Counted from the stretch's first letter, positions 16,244 through 24,999 are shown. The stretch: DNA of 64,000 bases from Rhizobium albus (GCA_030160035.1 BSNO01000003.1:372001-436000); one strand, 5' to 3'. A program made the numbers and translations. The notes: a model not told the origin generated them from the sequence alone.

Positions 16244-17191
16244 TCAGGCGATGGCACCATCGAAGTCCTCTGCCATGGTACCGGCAGGAATGGCAGCCGT
16301 ATCGCGCGCATAGCGGGCTGGTGAGACGCCGACGCCGCGCATGAAGGCGACGCTGAATGCGGCTGCAGACCGATAGCCCACCAGCCGCGCAATCTCGCCG
16401 ACACTTCTCTCCCGCTTGCGCAGCAGATCTTTGGCCAGCGCCAGGCGCCAGGCCTTCAGATATTCCATCGGCGCCATCCCCACTTCGTTTTGAAAGCGGT
16501 CATGGAAGCCGGAGCGCGACAGGGCTGCCTCGCGGGCCAGTTCCGCAACCGTCCACCCGCGCCCGGGGCTGGCATGCATGGCCCTGATGGCCAGCGCTAG
16601 CCGGTCATCAGATAGTCCGCGCAACAGGCCTGGCGCCTCGCCGAGATCGGCCGCCGATCGCAGCGCTTCTATGAGGAGCACCTCGAGCAGATGCTGCAGG
16701 ACGACCTCGCGACCGGGTTTGCTGCCCACGGCCTCTTCGCCCAGCAATTGCATCAGCATAGCGAGCCGATGCTCGCCGCGCACGACGACGAGTTCCGGAA
16801 GAAGCGATGAGAGCAATACCGCGTCCTCGGACTGGAAAATGCAGTAGCCGACGAGCGCCCGCATATCGACCGGACCATCCACCCTTCCCACGCGGTAACC
16901 ACCCTCGGGCAGGATGATCGGCTCGACAACCATGTCCGCGTCGACGCTTGGGGCCTCGCTCCACATCATGAAATCCTGGGCGGACGGAATGAGGATGAAA
17001 TCGCCTGCGTTGACGATCACGTCGCCATCTTTCGCGTCTCTGTAGCGCACGCTGCCCATGATGACGGCGACATAGTAGGGATTGGGCGATTGTGTTCGCC
17101 GCACGCGCCAGGGGCCCGAGCCGGTAACGCACTTCGAAAAGGGTGCACCCGGCTGCAGCAAACCAACGATCTGAGCAAGGGGATCGGCCAT
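16244..17191 (-). CDS. AraC-family transcriptional regulator (AraC_binding/cupin_6 type)
   Basis: 315 residues from ATG 17191 (MADPLAQIVGLL); a longer frame to 17269 would run across the operator repeats. About residues 10-190 form the cupin-like effector domain (YYVAVIMGSVRYRD, ILIPSAQDFMMW). The C-terminal third has two HTH units, the first as WTVAELAREAALSRSGFHDRF and the second as VGEIARLVGYRSAAAFSVAF, ending GVSPARYAR. This group typically controls a divergently transcribed oxidoreductase, and an SDR starts 98 bases away on the other strand. A phased direct repeat in the shared promoter (17194-17239) is the likely operator. Confidence 0.92.
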   Translation of the reverse strand: MADPLAQIVGLLQPGAPFSKCVTGSGPWRVRRTQSPNPYYVAVIMGSVRYRDAKDGDVIVNAGDFILIPSAQDFMMWSEAPSVDADMVVEPIILPEGGYRVGRVDGPVDMRALVGYCIFQSEDAVLLSSLLPELVVVRGEHRLAMLMQLLGEEAVGSKPGREVVLQHLLEVLLIEALRSAADLGEAPGLLRGLSDDRLALAIRAMHASPGRGWTVAELAREAALSRSGFHDRFQNEVGMAPMEYLKAWRLALAKDLLRKRERSVGEIARLVGYRSAAAFSVAFMRGVGVSPARYARDTAAIPAGTMAEDFDGAIA

Positions 17192-17193
17192 TC

Positions 17194-17239
17194 TGGACGC
17201 TTTCGAAATTCTGTTGGACGCTTGAGCATAGAACGTCCA
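17194..17239. promoter_or_regulatory. Direct repeat TGGACGCTT, 21 bases apart, with inverted third half-site
   Basis: Within the 97-base gap between the AraC-family gene and the SDR, TGGACGCTT occurs at 17194-17202 and 17215-17223, exactly 21 bases apart (two helical turns). ACGTCCA at 17233-17239 is an inverted copy of the core. AraC-type regulators classically bind such same-face direct repeats, so this is probably the operator of the AraC/SDR pair. Confidence 0.62.
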
Positions 17240-17288
17240 GTCTACCGTGACCATCTCCCGTTCTGTCACTCAAGAACAGGATCCTGTC

Positions 17289-18047
17289 ATGACTGAGAAC
17301 AAACGCATCGCACTTGTCACCGGCGCCAATCAGGGCATCGGGCGTCAGATCGCGACCGACCTTGCGGGCAAAGGCCTGACCGTATTGCTCGCCTCGCGCA
17401 ATCTTGACCGCGGCAAGGCAGCGGCCGAAGAAATCGAAGGCGATGTCCATCCGATCCAGCTCGACGTAACGGATGAAGCGTCGATCCGTGCCGCCGCAGA
17501 GCAGGTATCCGAAAAATTCGGCCGCCTCGACATTCTGGTCAACAACGCTGCCATCTCCCGCGCCAACGGCCAGCTATCGGAGACGATGCAGGACTATATC
17601 GAGCGGTCGCGCGCAACGGTCATCGCAATCGACGAAGTGCGGACCATCTGGGAAACAAATGTCTTCGGCGTTCTTGCCGTTACGCAGGCGTTAGTTCCGC
17701 TGTTGCGCAAGTCGGACAGCGCCCGCATCGTCAACGTGTCGAGCGGCCTCGGCTCGCTCACTGTCAACGCTGCGCCTCATCCGCATCGGGCGACCTTCAA
17801 CCCCGGCTATGGCGCGTCGAAGACCGCGCTGAACGCGATCACGCTTGCTTTTGCGATCGACCTTGAAGCTGAAAACATCAAGGTCAACGCCGTCACCCCG
17901 GGATACACCAGCACCGCGCTCAACATTTACGAAGGCCACGAAACGGTCGAGCAGGGGGCCGCCGAAGCCGTGCGCGTCGCTTTGCTTGGCAGTGATGGCC
18001 CGACGGGCACGTTCACGGGATCGGTCAACGAAACCGTCCCTTGGTAA
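17289..18047 (+). CDS. Short-chain dehydrogenase/reductase, carbonyl-reductase-like
   Basis: 252 residues from ATG 17289 (MTENKRIALVTGANQGIG); 14 extra codons upstream overlap the operator and are excluded. The NADP-type glycine motif is TGANQGIG (residues 10-17), NNAA appears at LVNNAAIS, and the catalytic Tyr174 and Lys178 are in YGASK. A C-terminal VNAVTPGYTSTALN loop completes the fold. The arrangement, including the long segment after NNAAIS, resembles carbonyl reductases acting on quinones or aldehydes. Expression is probably controlled by the divergent AraC protein. A strong hairpin follows the stop codon. Confidence 0.93.
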   Translation: MTENKRIALVTGANQGIGRQIATDLAGKGLTVLLASRNLDRGKAAAEEIEGDVHPIQLDVTDEASIRAAAEQVSEKFGRLDILVNNAAISRANGQLSETMQDYIERSRATVIAIDEVRTIWETNVFGVLAVTQALVPLLRKSDSARIVNVSSGLGSLTVNAAPHPHRATFNPGYGASKTALNAITLAFAIDLEAENIKVNAVTPGYTSTALNIYEGHETVEQGAAEAVRVALLGSDGPTGTFTGSVNETVPW

Positions 18048-18052
18048 TCGCG

Positions 18053-18087
18053 TCCGGACCCGCCGGCTTGTCGCTGGCGGGTCCGGA
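18053..18087 (+). terminator. 12-bp-stem hairpin after the SDR gene
   Basis: TCCGGACCCGCC (18053-18064) pairs perfectly with GGCGGGTCCGGA (18076-18087) around an 11-base loop, six bases after the SDR stop. No T-tract follows, so termination strength is uncertain, but the position is that of a transcript end. Confidence 0.65.
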
Positions 18088-18160
18088 TACGCCATCGACG
18101 ACCGACATGTGCGTCACCCGGAGGCCAACATGTTGACGACGCAGCACCCTCGCTTGCAGA

Positions 18161-18176
18161 ACAAACGCTAGTTTGT
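18161..18176. promoter_or_regulatory. ACAAAC-GCTA-GTTTGT inverted repeat upstream of hydrolase/xthA
   Basis: A perfect 6-bp inverted repeat with a 4-base spacer lies about 80 bases before the hydrolase start, and flanking bases pair further with one bulge. It could be an operator or a leader hairpin; no regulator is adjacent to favour either. Confidence 0.3.
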
Positions 18177-18253
18177 CTGAGATTGGCTGCGGTCGTCAGG
18201 ACGAAACCCATCGGCTGGCTGGACGTTAGCGATCATCGAATAGGGGATCGCGC

Positions 18254-18889
18254 ATGTCATTTCTCATCGAGGGACCGGACGACGCCTTCGCGACGCTCCT
18301 TCTCGCCCATGGCGCGGGTGCTCCGATGGATTCCGACGCGATGAATGCCATCACCGAGGCCCTGGTGCGGGCAGGGTTCCGCGTCGCGCGGTTCGAATTC
18401 GCCTATATGGCAGCCCGCCGTCAGGGCAAGCGCAGCCCACCGCCGAAAGCCGAGCGGCTGCTTGACGAATACCGCCAGTCGGTGGCGGCACTCGACTGCA
18501 ACGGGGCGCTGATCATCGGCGGCAAGTCGATGGGAGGCCGGGTCGCATCGATGGTAGCCGACGAGCTCCACGACGAAGGCACCGTCGCCGGCCTGGTGTG
18601 TCTCGGTTACCCCTTCCACCCGCCCGCGAAGCCTGAGCAACTGCGCACGGCTCATCTCGAACGGCTCGAAACGCCGACGCTTATCTGCCAGGGCACGCGC
18701 GATCCCTTCGGCACGCAGGCGGAAGTCGCGACCTATGCGCTCTCGGATGGGATCGAGATGCTGTGGCTCCAGGACGGCGATCACGATCTGAAGCCGCGCA
18801 AGAAGCTCTCCGGCTTCTCCCTGTCCGACCACCTGGCGACGCTCGCCCAGACGACGCGAGACTGGGCGGAGCGCGTGCTGCGTCCATGA
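18254..18889 (+). CDS. Alpha/beta-hydrolase family protein (TEX30/KANL3-like)
   Basis: 211 residues of the compact alpha/beta-hydrolase family that includes TEX30/KANL3-like proteins. The N-terminal strand is LLLAHGAGAPMDS, the nucleophile elbow GGKSMGGR supplies Ser, the acid is Asp in GTRDPFG and the base His in DGDHDLKP. All triad members are therefore present and the protein should be an active hydrolase; the substrate is unknown. The stop codon overlaps the xthA start (ATGA), so the two are translationally coupled. No signal peptide, so it is cytoplasmic. Confidence 0.85.
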   Translation: MSFLIEGPDDAFATLLLAHGAGAPMDSDAMNAITEALVRAGFRVARFEFAYMAARRQGKRSPPPKAERLLDEYRQSVAALDCNGALIIGGKSMGGRVASMVADELHDEGTVAGLVCLGYPFHPPAKPEQLRTAHLERLETPTLICQGTRDPFGTQAEVATYALSDGIEMLWLQDGDHDLKPRKKLSGFSLSDHLATLAQTTRDWAERVLRP

Positions 18890-19662
18890 AGATCGCGACC
18901 TTCAACATCAATGGCGTCAAAAAACGGCTGCCAAATCTCATCGCGTGGCTGGAGGTCGCACAGCCGGACATCGTCTGCCTGCAGGAGCTGAAGGCGGAGC
19001 AGGGTGCCTTCCCGCAAGATGCGATTGCAAAAGCGGGCTATGATGCGGTCTGGGCCGGGCAGAAGAGCTGGAACGGCGTTGCCGTGCTCTCGCGCGTCGG
19101 CGCGCCGGTGATGACCCGCCGCAGTCTGCCGGGCGATCCGGCCGACCAGCAGGCTCGCTACATCGAGGCGGCCGTCGCCGGCATCCTCATCGCCTCGATC
19201 TATGCGCCAAACGGCAACCCGCAGCCCGGACCCAAATTCGACTACAAGCTCGCCTGGCTCGCCCGGCTGAAAAAGCATGCCACGCAGTTACGCAAATCCG
19301 GCGCGCCGGTCGTTCTTGCGGGTGACTACAATGTTGCCCCGACCGATCTCGACATCTATCCGACGAAATCCTGGGATGACGACGCCCTGATCCAGCCCGA
19401 AAGCCGTGCCGCCTATCGAAGCCTCATCGGCCGCAGCTGGCTCGACGCTCTGCGCCATTGCTATCCCGACGAGCGTATCTACACCTTCTGGCACTACAAA
19501 CGCATGCGCTGGCCGCGCGATGCCGGGCTGCGCCTCGACCATTTGCTTCTGAGCCGCAACCTGCGCGAAAAGCTGGAAGATGCGGGAGTCGATCGCGCGG
19601 TGAGGGGGCTTGAAGGCGCCAGCGACCACGCGCCCGTCTGGATCAGGCTATCCCCGCGCTGA
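18886..19662 (+). CDS. xthA: Exodeoxyribonuclease III (AP endonuclease)
   Basis: 258 residues from ATG 18886. The start MKIATFNINGVKKRLPNL, metal-binding Glu in LQELKAEQ, YAPNGNP, GDYNVAPTDLDIY (catalytic Asp and Asn) and the terminal SDHAPVWI (Asp-His) are the conserved motifs of the ExoIII/Ape1 family. It cleaves abasic sites and removes 3'-blocking groups in base-excision repair. It overlaps the upstream hydrolase by four bases. The length and motif order are those of a full-length bacterial XthA. Confidence 0.95.
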   Translation: MKIATFNINGVKKRLPNLIAWLEVAQPDIVCLQELKAEQGAFPQDAIAKAGYDAVWAGQKSWNGVAVLSRVGAPVMTRRSLPGDPADQQARYIEAAVAGILIASIYAPNGNPQPGPKFDYKLAWLARLKKHATQLRKSGAPVVLAGDYNVAPTDLDIYPTKSWDDDALIQPESRAAYRSLIGRSWLDALRHCYPDERIYTFWHYKRMRWPRDAGLRLDHLLLSRNLREKLEDAGVDRAVRGLEGASDHAPVWIRLSPR

Positions 19663-19736
19663 AGGCTTGGAGTCCGGATTATCGATCTGAAGTTGCTGGG
19701 AATGACGTGCGGCGCGAGAGAAAACGGCCAGTACCT

Positions 19737-20468
19737 TCACGTCACTCTGCGCAGGAAATCGCGGGTGCGCTGATCCTGCGGATCGTCGAAGATGGCTTCG
19801 GGCCGGCCCTGCTCGACGATGCGTCCGCCTTCCATGAAGATCACGCGGTGGGCGATTTCCCGGGCGAACTGCATTTCGTGGGTGACGATCAGCATCGTCT
19901 GCCGGCTCTCCGCGACGCGGCGCATCAGGTCGAGCACTTCGCCCACCCACTCGGGATCGAGCGCGGAGGTGGGTTCGTCGAAAAGCATGAGATCCGCATC
20001 GAGCGCCATCGCCCGTCCGATGCCGACGCGCTGCTGCTGGCCGCCCGAAAGCGCCGCCGGATAGGATCCGGCCTTGTCCGATAGCCCGGTTTCACCGAGA
20101 ATCGTGTCGGCGCGGGCTTCCGCTTGCGCGCGCGACTGGCCGTGGACGGTGACGAGCGCCTCCGTGATGTTCTCCCGCGCAGTCTTGTTGGCGAACAGCG
20201 AATAGTTCTGGAAGACAAAGGCGGTACGGCGCCTGAGCGCCAGGATGTCTTTGCGCGTCGCCCGCGCTGCATCGACGGTGAGGTCGCCGATCGAGATGAT
20301 TCCGGCGTCGGGACGGTCGAGGAAGTTGATGCATCGGAGCAGCGTCGACTTGCCCGTGCCGGAGGGCCCGATGACGACGATCCGCTCGCCGGCCTCGATC
20401 TGCAGATCGATGCTGGCGAGTACGGTGTTGTTGCCGAAACGCTTTGTCAGTCCTTCAAGTCGGATCAT
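19737..20468 (-). CDS. Polar amino-acid ABC transporter ATP-binding protein
   Basis: 243 residues, a single ABC domain of the polar-amino-acid (HisP/GlnQ) group. Walker A is GPSGTGKST, signature LSGGQQQR and Walker B LMLFDEPTSALDPEWVGEVL, with the H-loop in VTHEMQF. It is the last gene of a three-gene minus-strand operon (binding protein, permease, ATPase) and overlaps the permease by four bases. It powers import through the permease homodimer. The closest functional analogues by operon order are cystine (FliY-TcyL-TcyN) systems, but specificity is not proven. Confidence 0.95.
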   Translation of the reverse strand: MIRLEGLTKRFGNNTVLASIDLQIEAGERIVVIGPSGTGKSTLLRCINFLDRPDAGIISIGDLTVDAARATRKDILALRRRTAFVFQNYSLFANKTARENITEALVTVHGQSRAQAEARADTILGETGLSDKAGSYPAALSGGQQQRVGIGRAMALDADLMLFDEPTSALDPEWVGEVLDLMRRVAESRQTMLIVTHEMQFAREIAHRVIFMEGGRIVEQGRPEAIFDDPQDQRTRDFLRRVT

Positions 20469-21139
20469 CGCGCATAGGCCTTGTTCAACCGTTCCTCAAG
20501 CAGGCGCTGGACGAAGGACAGTGCCTCGACGATGATCCAGTACAGGATTGCGACGACGACGAATGCTTCGAAATAGAGGAAGCTTCCGGCCGCTTCCTTC
20601 TGGGTCGCTCCCATCATCTCCGTAACGCCGAGCGTGAAGGCGAGCGACGTCCCCTTGATCATGTCTATGAAGTAATTGACGAGCGTCGGGGCGGCGACGC
20701 GTGCCGCCTGAGGCAGGATGATGCGTCGCATCATCTGGATTTGCGTCATGCCGACGGCCTGGCTCGCTTCCCACTGGCTTCGGTCGACGCCGACGATCGC
20801 AGCACGGATGCTTTCGGCCATGTAAGCCGAGAAATGCAGTGTCAGGCCCATGATCGCGGCGGTCACGCCGTTGATCTGCGTCAGAACGGAAAAGACCTGC
20901 GGGAGCCCGTAATAAAACAAAAACAACTGCACCAGCAGCGGCGTCCCGCGGAAGAAGCTGATGAAGAGGACGACCAGCCGGTCGAGCACGGGAACGCGCA
21001 CGACGCGCTCGACGGCCAGAAGCGACGCGATGATCAGCGCCAGCACCATGGAAACGCTCGCCATGGCGAGCGTCAGTGGCACATAGCCAAGGATGACGGG
21101 CACGAGACCAAGCATGTACTCCAGATCGAGCGCCCGCAT
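20465..21139 (-). CDS. Polar amino-acid ABC transporter permease
   Basis: 224 residues with the His/Glu/Gln/Arg/opine permease pattern: about five membrane segments and the EAA loop (EASQAVGMTQIQMMRRIILPQA, about residues 125-146) that docks to the ATPase. An early FFRGTPLLVQLFLFYYG is typical of the family. It is cotranscribed with the binding protein (7 bases upstream) and the ATPase (4-base overlap). It forms the membrane pore of the importer. Full length. Confidence 0.94.
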   Translation of the reverse strand: MRALDLEYMLGLVPVILGYVPLTLAMASVSMVLALIIASLLAVERVVRVPVLDRLVVLFISFFRGTPLLVQLFLFYYGLPQVFSVLTQINGVTAAIMGLTLHFSAYMAESIRAAIVGVDRSQWEASQAVGMTQIQMMRRIILPQAARVAAPTLVNYFIDMIKGTSLAFTLGVTEMMGATQKEAAGSFLYFEAFVVVAILYWIIVEALSFVQRLLEERLNKAYAR

Positions 21140-21146
21140 GCCTCAC

Positions 21147-21911
21147 TTACTCCGGCTTGGTGATGTCGGCGTCGAACCACTTCTGCGAGATTTCCGTCAG
21201 CGTGCCATTTTCGCGCAGGGTGTCGACAGCCGCGTTGACATCGTCCCTGAGCGCGCGCCCTTCCTCGTCGTCGCGGAAGGGATAGGCATTGCGGATTTCG
21301 CTGAAAGGTGTGCCGGCAAGCGCCAACGGCAGCGGGCTCTCCTTGATCACCTGGGCTGAGGAAACGCGGTCCATCACGAAGGCGTCGACGCGGCCGAGCG
21401 CCGTGTCCTGCTCGATATTGCTTTCGTAGGTGCGGATATCGATCTCGTCGGCATTGGGCAGTTCGCGCAGAAGGGCCTCGAAATTGGAACCGAGATTGAC
21501 GGCGACGGACTTGCCGCTGAGATCCTCCGGGCCCGAGATGGTGTCCTCGCTGCCCTCGCGCGTCACGATCTGCGCGCCGTCATAAACATAAGGCTCGCTG
21601 AAGATGAAGGTCGCCTCGCGTTCCGGCGTGATCGTGATCTGGTTTGCGACCGTGTCGATGCGGCCGGCCTGCAGCGCGCCGATGAGACCGGAAAACGACA
21701 TGGTCTCGAACTGAATTTCGCGTCCCAGTTCTTCTCCGATCGCTTTCATGAGGTCCACCTCGAAGCCCTGCAGTTCATCCTGCCGAACGAAGGTGAAGGG
21801 AAAATAGCCGCCCGACATGCCAACAGTGATCGGCTCCGCGCTCTCCTGCGCGTAGGAGGGAACTGTAAAGGTGGCCACGGCGGCCGCGGCGAGCATTGCC
21901 TTGAGCAACAT
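21147..21911 (-). CDS. Amino-acid (cystine-like) ABC transporter substrate-binding protein
   Basis: 254 residues from ATG 21911, preceded by GGAGA; a longer frame to 22121 lacks the signal peptide start. The N-terminus MLLKAMLAAAAVATFTVPSYA is a Sec signal cleaved before QESAEP. The mature protein is an SBP_bac_3 domain: GYFPFTFVRQDELQGFEVDL, later FSGLIGALQAGRIDTVANQI and DAFVMDRVSSAQV. The pattern is nearest to FliY/TcyA-type cystine receptors, but ligand residues cannot be assigned with certainty. It is the first gene of the importer operon and binds the solute in the periplasm. Confidence 0.9.
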   Translation of the reverse strand: MLLKAMLAAAAVATFTVPSYAQESAEPITVGMSGGYFPFTFVRQDELQGFEVDLMKAIGEELGREIQFETMSFSGLIGALQAGRIDTVANQITITPEREATFIFSEPYVYDGAQIVTREGSEDTISGPEDLSGKSVAVNLGSNFEALLRELPNADEIDIRTYESNIEQDTALGRVDAFVMDRVSSAQVIKESPLPLALAGTPFSEIRNAYPFRDDEEGRALRDDVNAAVDTLRENGTLTEISQKWFDADITKPE

Positions 21912-22281
21912 GGAACTGTCTCCTATCAATGGCGATCCGCAAAAGACCACCAGCAGAATTATGAACGCTTGATCGAGGATATGGCTGCCGATCACCGATG
22001 AGACAATGGCACGACCGGGTAAGTCCAACCAATATCGCAAAGGAATGGAGTTTGCTTTTGCTTGACCGGCCTGTCCGCCATTTTGCCGGCCTCCTCTCCT
22101 CAGCTTGGTGCCTTCAAACATCTACTGTCTTGAGGTGTGATTTGGCCGACCCGAGGCGTCTGCGATAGGAACGTTATGCCGTCTGCCCGGGGTCGAGGGG
22201 CTTATCGTTAATCGCCTCTTAATGCGCGGTGGCTAGCCTCGTCGTTTGAACGAAAGCCGCGCACAAATCGAGGAATGCTGC
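21912..22281. promoter_or_regulatory. Divergent promoter region with a perfect CtrA box (22208-22222)
   Basis: This 370-base gap separates the amino-acid importer (minus) from the L,D-transpeptidase (plus). At 22208-22222 it contains TTAA, seven bases, TTAA, which is the exact CtrA recognition pattern of alphaproteobacteria, ending 59 bases before the transpeptidase ATG. TTAA is rare in this GC-rich DNA, so the match is not trivial. No gene is visible in the gap. Confidence 0.6.
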
Positions 22282-23277
22282 ATGTCACTTCGCCTCACTG
22301 CAGTCGTTGCCGTGCTGGCGATGTGTTTGTCCGGTTGCGTTTCGGTCATGGACGAGTTCGCCGACCGCGGAAACGTGCCGATCCCCACAACGCTGGTCGC
22401 CCAAATGAGCGAGAAAGGCATGTCGCCTGCGTCCCCGGTCCTCATCCGGATTTTCAAGGAAGAGAGCGAACTGGAGATCTGGAAACAGGATCGGACAGGC
22501 AAATTCGCCCATCTGAAAACCTATCCCATGTGCCGCTGGTCCGGCAAACTTGGCCCGAAGACGACTTCCGGCGATCGTCAGGCGCCCGAGGGGTTCTATC
22601 ATGTGACCGCGGCGATGCTGAACCCGCAGTCGCAATACCACCTCTCGTTCAATCTCGGCTATCCCAACCGGCTCGAAAGCGCGCTCGGCTACACGGGCGC
22701 ATCGCTGATGGTGCATGGCGCGTGCTCGTCTGCGGGCTGCTTTGCGATGACCGACGAGGGCGTCGCGGAAATCTATGCCGTGGTGAGGGACGCTCTCGGG
22801 TCCGGGCAGCAGAGCGTTCAGGTGCAGTCCCTGCCGTTCCGGATGAACGCGCGCAACATGGCCCGACACCGGGGCAATGCGAACATGCCGTTCTGGAACA
22901 ATTTGAAGGAAGGCTACGACATCTTCGAAGCGACACGCCGACAGCCCCAGGTTTCTGCCTGTGGAAGGCGCTATGTCTTTGACATGATGTTTGCCGATGC
23001 TGCTTCGCTCGATCCTTTGGCAGCATGTCCGGTCGCCGAGCAATCCGAAAATCCGCTCGTCGCCGCTCTGCGCGCAACGGAAGCCGTGGCATACGAGAAG
23101 GCGATCAGCGCCGAGACCCTTGCGCCCGTGCATGCCTATGTGGATGGCGGCATGCATCAGACCTTTCGGTCACTCCTCGAAAAGCGCGGTGCCGATCGCC
23201 TGTCGAAGATGTCCTCCCGCACCCGTGTTCCCGTCAGCCGCCCGGATGCCGCGCTGGTCGACCCGTACCGGCCGTAA
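22282..23277 (+). CDS. L,D-transpeptidase family lipoprotein (YafK-like)
   Basis: 331 residues from ATG 22282; an upstream TTG at 22246 is rejected because it spoils the signal peptide. The N-terminus MSLRLTAVVAVLAMCLSGC has a lipobox (LSGC), so it is probably anchored in a membrane facing the periplasm. The YkuD-type active site is HGACSSAGCFAMT, with the nucleophile Cys in SAGC and His upstream, the form seen in YafK/DpaA-like murein enzymes. The family cuts or forms bonds at meso-diaminopimelate in peptidoglycan or removes Braun-type lipoprotein. The C-terminal 120 residues are not recognised. A CtrA box lies upstream, suggesting cell-cycle control. Confidence 0.88.
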   Translation: MSLRLTAVVAVLAMCLSGCVSVMDEFADRGNVPIPTTLVAQMSEKGMSPASPVLIRIFKEESELEIWKQDRTGKFAHLKTYPMCRWSGKLGPKTTSGDRQAPEGFYHVTAAMLNPQSQYHLSFNLGYPNRLESALGYTGASLMVHGACSSAGCFAMTDEGVAEIYAVVRDALGSGQQSVQVQSLPFRMNARNMARHRGNANMPFWNNLKEGYDIFEATRRQPQVSACGRRYVFDMMFADAASLDPLAACPVAEQSENPLVAALRATEAVAYEKAISAETLAPVHAYVDGGMHQTFRSLLEKRGADRLSKMSSRTRVPVSRPDAALVDPYRP

Positions 23278-23372
23278 GAGTAAGACGAGGATGATTCCGA
23301 AGAGCGTGCGCCGCTGACGGAAGCGATCACGTCAGGCCACGCACGCCGCCCGCCAGACTCACCTGATCGTTG

Positions 23373-24335
23373 CTACAGCGCATGCAGCCAGGCGCCAAAG
23401 GGCTGGCTTCGCGTGTCGATGCGGTAGGCCGGCGGCAGGTCGTCCTGTTCGTGCACGGCGGCGCGAACGTCGCGCGGGCTCATGCCGAACTTGCGGCGGA
23501 ACGCGCGGGAGAAATGTGCGTCGCTGCTGAAGCCTGCCTCATCGGCTATGTCGCCGATCCGGCGGCGCTCCTCGCGGTTGCACAGCAGCCGATAGGTGTG
23601 GTGCAGTCTGGTCTCCTGCACATAGTGGGAGACGCCGCCGAGCGGCTCGAACAGCCGGTAGAGCGTCGAGCGCGAAACGCCGCAATGATGGGCAATCTTA
23701 GCCGGGCCCAAGGCGGGATCGGTAATGGTACGCCGAATGTAATCCTGCGCGCGCTGGCGCGTGGCAATCGCGATCGCTTCGCGCCCCCGGTCCCTGCTGG
23801 AGGGCGCTTCGCACAGCGTCGCCGCAATCAGGTCCGTCAAGGTGGTTGCAACGCCAGTCGACTGATCGAGACGCAAGGTCGGCGCGTAGGTCGGCAGCAT
23901 GTCGAGAAAGCCGCTCAAGAGCTGCACCCCCGCATCCGGCACCAGAACGCCGTGCAATCGACCCGGATCGCGCACGGCCTCGCTCATGACTTCCCGCGGC
24001 ATGATCAGCGACACGTTGCGGGGCGAAATTTCCTCGAAATCCTCAAGCGTCTGACCGAAGTCGACGACATTCAATCGATGGCCCTGCGGCGTCGCATCGA
24101 GCCGGATCATCACATGGTCGAGCATGTCCGAGCGCATCTTGCGGGCGCTTCGGGCGAAGTGAAACGTGGACGTGCGCATTTCACTGATGATCATCCGGCC
24201 GAGCTGCGTGCTCTGCACGTTGATCGAAAAGGGGGATTCAGGATCAAACTCCGTCTCGAACATCACCCCAACACGATGGCTCCAGAAATTGGTATCCTTG
24301 GAGTGAAGCCGCTGTGTCGGTGCAAGGTTCGTCAA
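23373..24335 (-). CDS. AraC-family transcriptional regulator
   Basis: About 320 residues, taking the TTG at 24335 (preceded by AGAGGAGAG) as start; longer upstream frames show no family sequence. The N-terminal two thirds resemble the AraC-binding-like (cd/AraC_binding_2) effector domain, with DHVMIRLDATPQGHR. The C-terminal HTH pair reads PAKIAHHCGVSRSTLYRLFE and IGDIADEAGFSSDAHFSRAF, ending FGMSPRDVRAA. The nearest likely target is the autotransporter gene that starts 664 bases away on the other strand, but no operator repeats stand out between them. The start is the least certain part. Confidence 0.85.
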   Translation of the reverse strand: MTNLAPTQRLHSKDTNFWSHRVGVMFETEFDPESPFSINVQSTQLGRMIISEMRTSTFHFARSARKMRSDMLDHVMIRLDATPQGHRLNVVDFGQTLEDFEEISPRNVSLIMPREVMSEAVRDPGRLHGVLVPDAGVQLLSGFLDMLPTYAPTLRLDQSTGVATTLTDLIAATLCEAPSSRDRGREAIAIATRQRAQDYIRRTITDPALGPAKIAHHCGVSRSTLYRLFEPLGGVSHYVQETRLHHTYRLLCNREERRRIGDIADEAGFSSDAHFSRAFRRKFGMSPRDVRAAVHEQDDLPPAYRIDTRSQPFGAWLHAL

Positions 24336-24999
24336 AGTTCTCTCCTCTTTGGCGAATGGATGAATGTCGACTGAGTTAGGGCATACACACTGAGATTGGA
24401 ACGGCCAGTCAAATTCGGGTGAAGAGCCTGAGACGCGCCGACTAACAGTTTCTCCGGCGCCAACGGTAGATTTGCAGTACGGGTCTGGGGGGCCATCATG
24501 CAAGTCGAGCCGCTTCGCCAAAAACGGGCGCAGTCAAAGATTGAATCGGCGAACGCGCAGTCCGCGGTCGCAACCGCTTGCATAGGGCTTCTCTTCACGC
24601 TGGTGCTGACGATGGCCGCAACCGAGCCGTTGCCAGATGAGCGGATGCCGCACCTCTCCTCCTATCTCGACCTCGTCCACGATCATTCCGTGACGATCGG
24701 GTCTGTGCGTCCGCAGGACGGGATCTAAGGCCAGCGCTGCGCGGGGTCGCATTTTCTCCGGGCCGAGGTCACCTGCACGGGTGAGACGCAGGGATAAGAA
24801 ACAGGGCTATTTTTGATACGTCGTCGCTAACGGTTTCAAGAGCTAGGTTGCTAGAACAATCGCGGGCGGAAGCATTGGGGGCTTTCTGAGCGGCGATCCG
24901 GAACGACAAAGGTTCCGGCCGGCAACGCTGTGGGAACGCGGTCGATGTGGCGTCCATCGCATCATCATCGCAGTTCTCTTCAGGTTGGCACCCAAGCGC
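24336..24999. other. Long intergenic region before the autotransporter gene
   Basis: 664 bases between the AraC-family start and the autotransporter start. It holds one possible small membrane-protein frame (24498-24728, listed separately). The rest shows no hairpin, repeat or recognisable promoter that I can defend. It presumably carries the promoters of both flanking genes. Confidence 0.4.
24498..24728 (+). CDS. Possible small membrane protein, unrecognised
   Basis: A 76-residue frame beginning MQVEPLRQKRAQ and containing one hydrophobic segment (about residues 22-41, ATACIGLLFTLVLTMAAT) followed by a polar, acidic tail. I recognise no family. A G-rich stretch (CTGGGGGG) precedes the ATG but is not a clean ribosome site. 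It sits alone between an AraC regulator and an autotransporter. In DNA of this composition a frame of this size can arise by chance, so it is listed only as possible. Confidence 0.3.
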   Translation: MQVEPLRQKRAQSKIESANAQSAVATACIGLLFTLVLTMAATEPLPDERMPHLSSYLDLVHDHSVTIGSVRPQDGI

